Source: Nitzschia sp. pyKryTriq1 (Eukaryota > Bacillariophyta > Bacillariophyceae > Bacillariales > Bacillariaceae). From it: a stretch of DNA of 64,000 nt. Of this stretch, positions 60,656 through 64,000 are shown in pieces. The position numbers were made by a program, and so were the translations under genes. The notes under the pieces are model-generated. The model made no database searches, was not told the DNA's origin, and saw nothing but the letters and a program-made list of their open reading frames with translations. Numbering within the stretch: position 1 is the stretch's first letter; the number at the start of each line of letters is the position of its first letter. The stretch lies in NCBI GenBank assembly GCA_956465555.1, contig OY101127.1, forward strand, positions 1 through 64,000. The letters run 5' to 3'.

Positions 60656-63600
60656 ATGGAAGCAGCAGCAGCAGCCACAGTGATTGCCTTTCCGCGTGGT
60701 GGTGGTGCAAGGCCTGCCAAGAAGCAGAACAGTAACAACAGTAACAACAAGGAAGATGAGAAAGCCGAAGCATCATCTTACAAGAATCGAGAACGTCCTT
60801 CGGACATCAAAAAGAAACGCAAGGCGGCGGCTGCCGCCGAACAAGACGGAGCAGCAGCAGCAGCAGCAGCACCCGACTTTTTGTTTGGTACCAAGCATAG
60901 TACCGACAAGGACAACAAGGACAAGAGTAGTAAACAAGGCAACAAAAAGCACAAAGCCGAAAACAGTACTAGCAGTAGTAGCAAACACTCCTTGTTGCCA
61001 CTTGGAGGTGGTGGTGTTGTGATTCCTGCCATCAACAACAGCCACAGCCACAATAAAAAGCATACAGGAATAGCTACAGCTACTGCTACAGCTACTACAG
61101 CTGGTGCTCCCATTATTGAAGCTCTGTCCTTTGCCAAATTGACCAAGGGTACCAAAGTCTTGGGAACCGTACGAGAAGTTCAAGATGAATTTGCCGTCAT
61201 TTCGTTACCCAATCTCTTGACGGGATACATGCTGCTACCACCGCTACCACCACCGCTACCGAATGCTAATACTGCTGTTGTTGTGCAGTCGCTGCAACAA
61301 TGTTTGCAGGTCGGTCAAGTCATGACGGTCGTCGTGCAAAAGGTGGCAACGGAACAAATGCCTGGAGGAAGTAATAATAATACGAAACGCCGGATTCAAG
61401 TTTCCGCCTTGCCGACCCATGTCAATCCAAGAGACACAAGTAGTCCCATGAATGCCATGGCGAGTAGTACCATTCGTGGACAAATCCTTTCCGTCGAAGA
61501 TCATGGATGTTTGGTCGATTTGGGAATGGGACGACAAGGATTTCTCAAATTTGATCAAGTCGAAGGAGAATATATTCTATTGGAAGATGGAGATACTACT
61601 ACCACTACAACTACAACTACAACTATTCCTATTGCTGGAAATGTCGATACTACTGTCGCCACTGCTGTCACGGATGACGATGAAGAGGAGCAAGACGACG
61701 ACAATGACGGCAATGGAAAGAAGAAGAAGCAAAAGAAGAAACAACAAAAGAAGAAAAACAAGGCCACCGACAAACCTCGTATCCTTCAACCAGGACGTCT
61801 CTATGACTTTATGCCTGCTGCTGCTACTGCCACCATGAGTTCTACCAATGACAAAAGTAGTACTACTACTACTGTCATTCCTTTGACGCTCCCCTTGACG
61901 TCGACCGTTGCCCAACAAATTCTACTACCACAAGCCACAGCCTCGTCCAGGCATGCATCGGGTGCTACTACTACTCCCTATTCTTTGGCATCACTCCAAC
62001 CTGGCATGATGGTCACGGCCAAAGTCGAAGCCTTGGCCAAGAATGGATTGTGTGTCACGTTCTTGGGAAATGTCTTTCGTGGTGCTCTAGAATTTGGAAG
62101 TCATTTGGGAGGTGCCGACTTTGTGGTGACTAATGCTACTACTACTTCAAGTTCATCTGGTACTACTACTGGTACTACCATTGATACGGCCTGGCGCAAA
62201 GTCTTTGATCATCATCAACACTTTCCGGCACGGATTATTGCTATTGATGTTCCTACCAAACTCATTCGACTTTCAATCGCCCCTCATGTCTTGAACTTGG
62301 TACCTCCTCCCATCAGTATGATGACAACCCCATTGTCAAAAGATGACAAGAAGGACAACGACAAGAACAAAGACAAGAACAAGGCTACTACTACATCATC
62401 TAGTAGTAGTCCCTTTGTGGTTGGCAAGATCCTTCAAGACTGTACTGTCGTACGAGTTGATCAAGGTATTGGAGCCTTGTTGGCGCTGCCTGCTGAATAT
62501 CATCATACTACGTCATCTTCCTCCCTGTCATTATTGCCCAAGCGCATGATGACCAAGTCGGATCTCTTTTCCAATAATGCCTTTCAACACGCCATGAATA
62601 CTCCTACTGTCTACGTCCACATTTCCAAGGCCTATGACGATCCAAGTACTACTTTTAATACTACTAATACTGGTAGTAGTAGTTCGAAGAAGAAAAAGCA
62701 GCAAGCGTCCAACAAGAACAATGATCATCATGAAGTCAACGTCGGACATTTTGCCAAGGACTTTTCCTTGGGAAGTAAGCATGATGTTCGTATTTTGAAT
62801 ACCGGACATTGGATGGACGGTGTCGCGTCGGGAGGATGTGCTCCTTCCATCTTGAAGGCCCATGTCTTGACGCATGCCGATTTACAACCAGGCCAACTGT
62901 ACAAGCAAGTTCCCGTGTGTGCACAATTGAAGGGAGGGAGCATCTTGGTCAATCTGGGAGGAAGTCCAGGGAATCCAGTCCGAGGTTTGATTCCATCTCC
63001 TCTTCATTTGATGGACAATAATAATAGCATCAAGTCAGGGGCATCTTCCGACTTTCGCAAAAAGGTTTTGGAAACCAAATTTGCAGTCGATGCCAAGGTC
63101 GATGTCCGAGTCTTGACGGTCGATCACGTCCACAAAAAGTGTATCGTGACGGCCAAAAAGTCCTTGGTCAAGGTTGACGGTAGCGGCGACGAGTCGTCGG
63201 AACGCATTGTCACGTCCTATCAAAACCTAAAAGTCGGACAAATGGCCGTCGGATTTGTTTCCAAACTGGATGACCGAGCTGTCTATGTCACCTTTTGCAA
63301 TGGTGTCTATGGCAAAGTGACGGCCAAGTCATTGGCCGCCGAATTGGGGATTGAGAATCATCGTGAGGCTTATCCGGTCGGAGATGTCGTGACTTGCCGA
63401 GTCGTCAAGATCTCCAAGACGCACAAGAATAACCATCACCATGATGATGATGATGATGGTGACAACAATGACGATGACGATGATGATGAAGAAGGAGACG
63501 ATATTGAAGCTGCCGATGAAATGGAAGTGGACTCGCCCGAAGGTGACGACGAGAGGGCCTTTTATCAAGTTCTTCTTAGCTTGAAGGTTCAGAATATGGA

Positions 63601-64000
63601 CGATACTGCCATGGACGAAGACGACGAGGAAGATATCGAGGCCAAGAAGACGCAACTGGGGAATGCAGAAGCCAAACAAGTACACGTCAAGGCTGGAGCG
63701 ATTCTCCCCGAGAAGTCCATAAAGATTTTGGAGCTCTTCAAGGGCAAGAGACGAGGCAAACACTTCGTTCCTGGCTACGCCATTGTCAGCATCAAGTCCA
63801 AATACTTGTTGGACGAATCGGAACAGTCGAGCATGCTCCCTCAAATGGAGTGCAAGCTTCCTTTTGATCAATTGCTGGACGACTATGAGGCCGAAGACAT
63901 TGAGAGTCCGGAAGCGCTGGATGCCATGGCCGCCCGAGTCATGCGTGTCGGCAAGAAGATCAATCAGAAAGCCATCGTTTTGAGTGATCCACATAAATCA
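60656..64000 (+). CDS. RRP5: RRP5/PDCD11 rRNA-processing S1 protein, N-terminal part (runs off the window)
   Basis: An open frame of 1115 codons from ATG at 60656 to the window end, with no stop. FPRGGGARPAKK is the FPRGG mark of the family's N-terminus. At least six S1-like modules can be placed: about 156 (LTKGTKVLGTVREV), 271 (IRGQILSVEDHGCLVDLG), 446 (LQPGMMVTAKVEALAKNG), 587 (VVGKILQDCTVVRVDQG), 743 (LQPGQLYKQVPVCAQL) and 857 (LKVGQMAVGFVSKLDD). Acidic and Thr/Lys-rich inserts separate them. RRP5 is a nucleolar scaffold needed for cleavage of pre-rRNA in both the 18S and 5.8S/25S branches. It normally has about twelve S1 domains and C-terminal HAT repeats, which would lie past 64000. Confidence 0.93.
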   Translation, partial: MEAAAAATVIAFPRGGGARPAKKQNSNNSNNKEDEKAEASSYKNRERPSDIKKKRKAAAAAEQDGAAAAAAAPDFLFGTKHSTDKDNKDKSSKQGNKKHKAENSTSSSSKHSLLPLGGGGVVIPAINNSHSHNKKHTGIATATATATTAGAPIIEALSFAKLTKGTKVLGTVREVQDEFAVISLPNLLTGYMLLPPLPPPLPNANTAVVVQSLQQCLQVGQVMTVVVQKVATEQMPGGSNNNTKRRIQVSALPTHVNPRDTSSPMNAMASSTIRGQILSVEDHGCLVDLGMGRQGFLKFDQVEGEYILLEDGDTTTTTTTTTTIPIAGNVDTTVATAVTDDDEEEQDDDNDGNGKKKKQKKKQQKKKNKATDKPRILQPGRLYDFMPAAATATMSSTNDKSSTTTTVIPLTLPLTSTVAQQILLPQATASSRHASGATTTPYSLASLQPGMMVTAKVEALAKNGLCVTFLGNVFRGALEFGSHLGGADFVVTNATTTSSSSGTTTGTTIDTAWRKVFDHHQHFPARIIAIDVPTKLIRLSIAPHVLNLVPPPISMMTTPLSKDDKKDNDKNKDKNKATTTSSSSSPFVVGKILQDCTVVRVDQGIGALLALPAEYHHTTSSSSLSLLPKRMMTKSDLFSNNAFQHAMNTPTVYVHISKAYDDPSTTFNTTNTGSSSSKKKKQQASNKNNDHHEVNVGHFAKDFSLGSKHDVRILNTGHWMDGVASGGCAPSILKAHVLTHADLQPGQLYKQVPVCAQLKGGSILVNLGGSPGNPVRGLIPSPLHLMDNNNSIKSGASSDFRKKVLETKFAVDAKVDVRVLTVDHVHKKCIVTAKKSLVKVDGSGDESSERIVTSYQNLKVGQMAVGFVSKLDDRAVYVTFCNGVYGKVTAKSLAAELGIENHREAYPVGDVVTCRVVKISKTHKNNHHHDDDDDGDNNDDDDDDEEGDDIEAADEMEVDSPEGDDERAFYQVLLSLKVQNMDDTAMDEDDEEDIEAKKTQLGNAEAKQVHVKAGAILPEKSIKILELFKGKRRGKHFVPGYAIVSIKSKYLLDESEQSSMLPQMECKLPFDQLLDDYEAEDIESPEALDAMAARVMRVGKKINQKAIVLSDPHKS

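Noticed and set aside
63329-63994. 221-codon minus-strand frame at the window end
   Set aside because: It lies antisense to the RRP5 gene, whose S1 modules continue through it.

Overview
This window is a chromosome end of a photosynthetic eukaryote, most likely a diatom or a close stramenopile relative. The first 650 bases are a CCCCAA array, which is the C-rich strand of a TTGGGG telomere. Genes carry GT-AG introns and stop at TAA, TAG and TGA, so the TTGGGG telomere is not accompanied by a ciliate genetic code. One protein has an ASAF-like plastid cleavage site (ANA|F at 32486-33403) and another has a twin-arginine, lumen-type leader (27853-28614). A histidine-free helicase-associated-domain protein and a degenerate Ty1/copia relic also fit a diatom. 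The species cannot be fixed from sequence alone.

Subtelomere (1-9.6 kb): telomere, an identical 52-bp junction block found three times (651, 6588, 9269), a GACA minisatellite, TAC/TAG microsatellites, and an intact 1218-codon gene next to the telomere. That gene joins an N-terminal zinc finger, a tyrosine-recombinase-like region and a RecQ-type helicase with a RecQ zinc motif and a second cysteine cluster. A truncated probable relative lies at 6727-8177. Pieces of ordinary genes (a beta-propeller-like gene, the tail of RAB1) have been copied into this zone.

Housekeeping region (10-44 kb): RAB1 (three exons, catalytic Gln replaced by Ile), a small predicted secreted protein, a TBC-TLDc protein, the ribosome-assembly factor GRWD1, an R3H-SUZ RNA-binding protein, proteasome beta-2 (PSMB7), a TPR protein, the spliceosomal protein SmF, a DEDDy 3'-5' exonuclease head-to-head with a frameshifted Ycf45/SpoIIIAA-type ATPase gene and its internally deleted tandem copy, a PsbQ-like lumen protein, a SET-domain methyltransferase, a plastid-targeted protein of unknown role, a large helicase-associated-domain protein, a broken D-2-hydroxyacid dehydrogenase, an SLC34-type sodium/phosphate cotransporter with a repeat array just upstream, and a RING protein.

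Accessory region (44-58.5 kb): mostly gene-poor. It holds relics of the RING gene, a retroelement C-terminal fragment, an internally deleted copia relic, a partial algal family gene, a TPR-like gene, a 0.35-kb direct repeat, a 112-bp tandem duplication, and several inverted repeats. The right end returns to housekeeping genes: a UBAC2-like rhomboid/UBA protein and, divergently, the start of RRP5 (PDCD11), which runs off the window.

Two window-wide patterns stand out. The 8-bp palindrome TACCGGTA occurs about 18 times, all outside assigned coding sequence and often 100-260 bp upstream of start codons. Two genes (SmF and the phosphate transporter) have an intron directly after the ATG (ATG|GTACGT).
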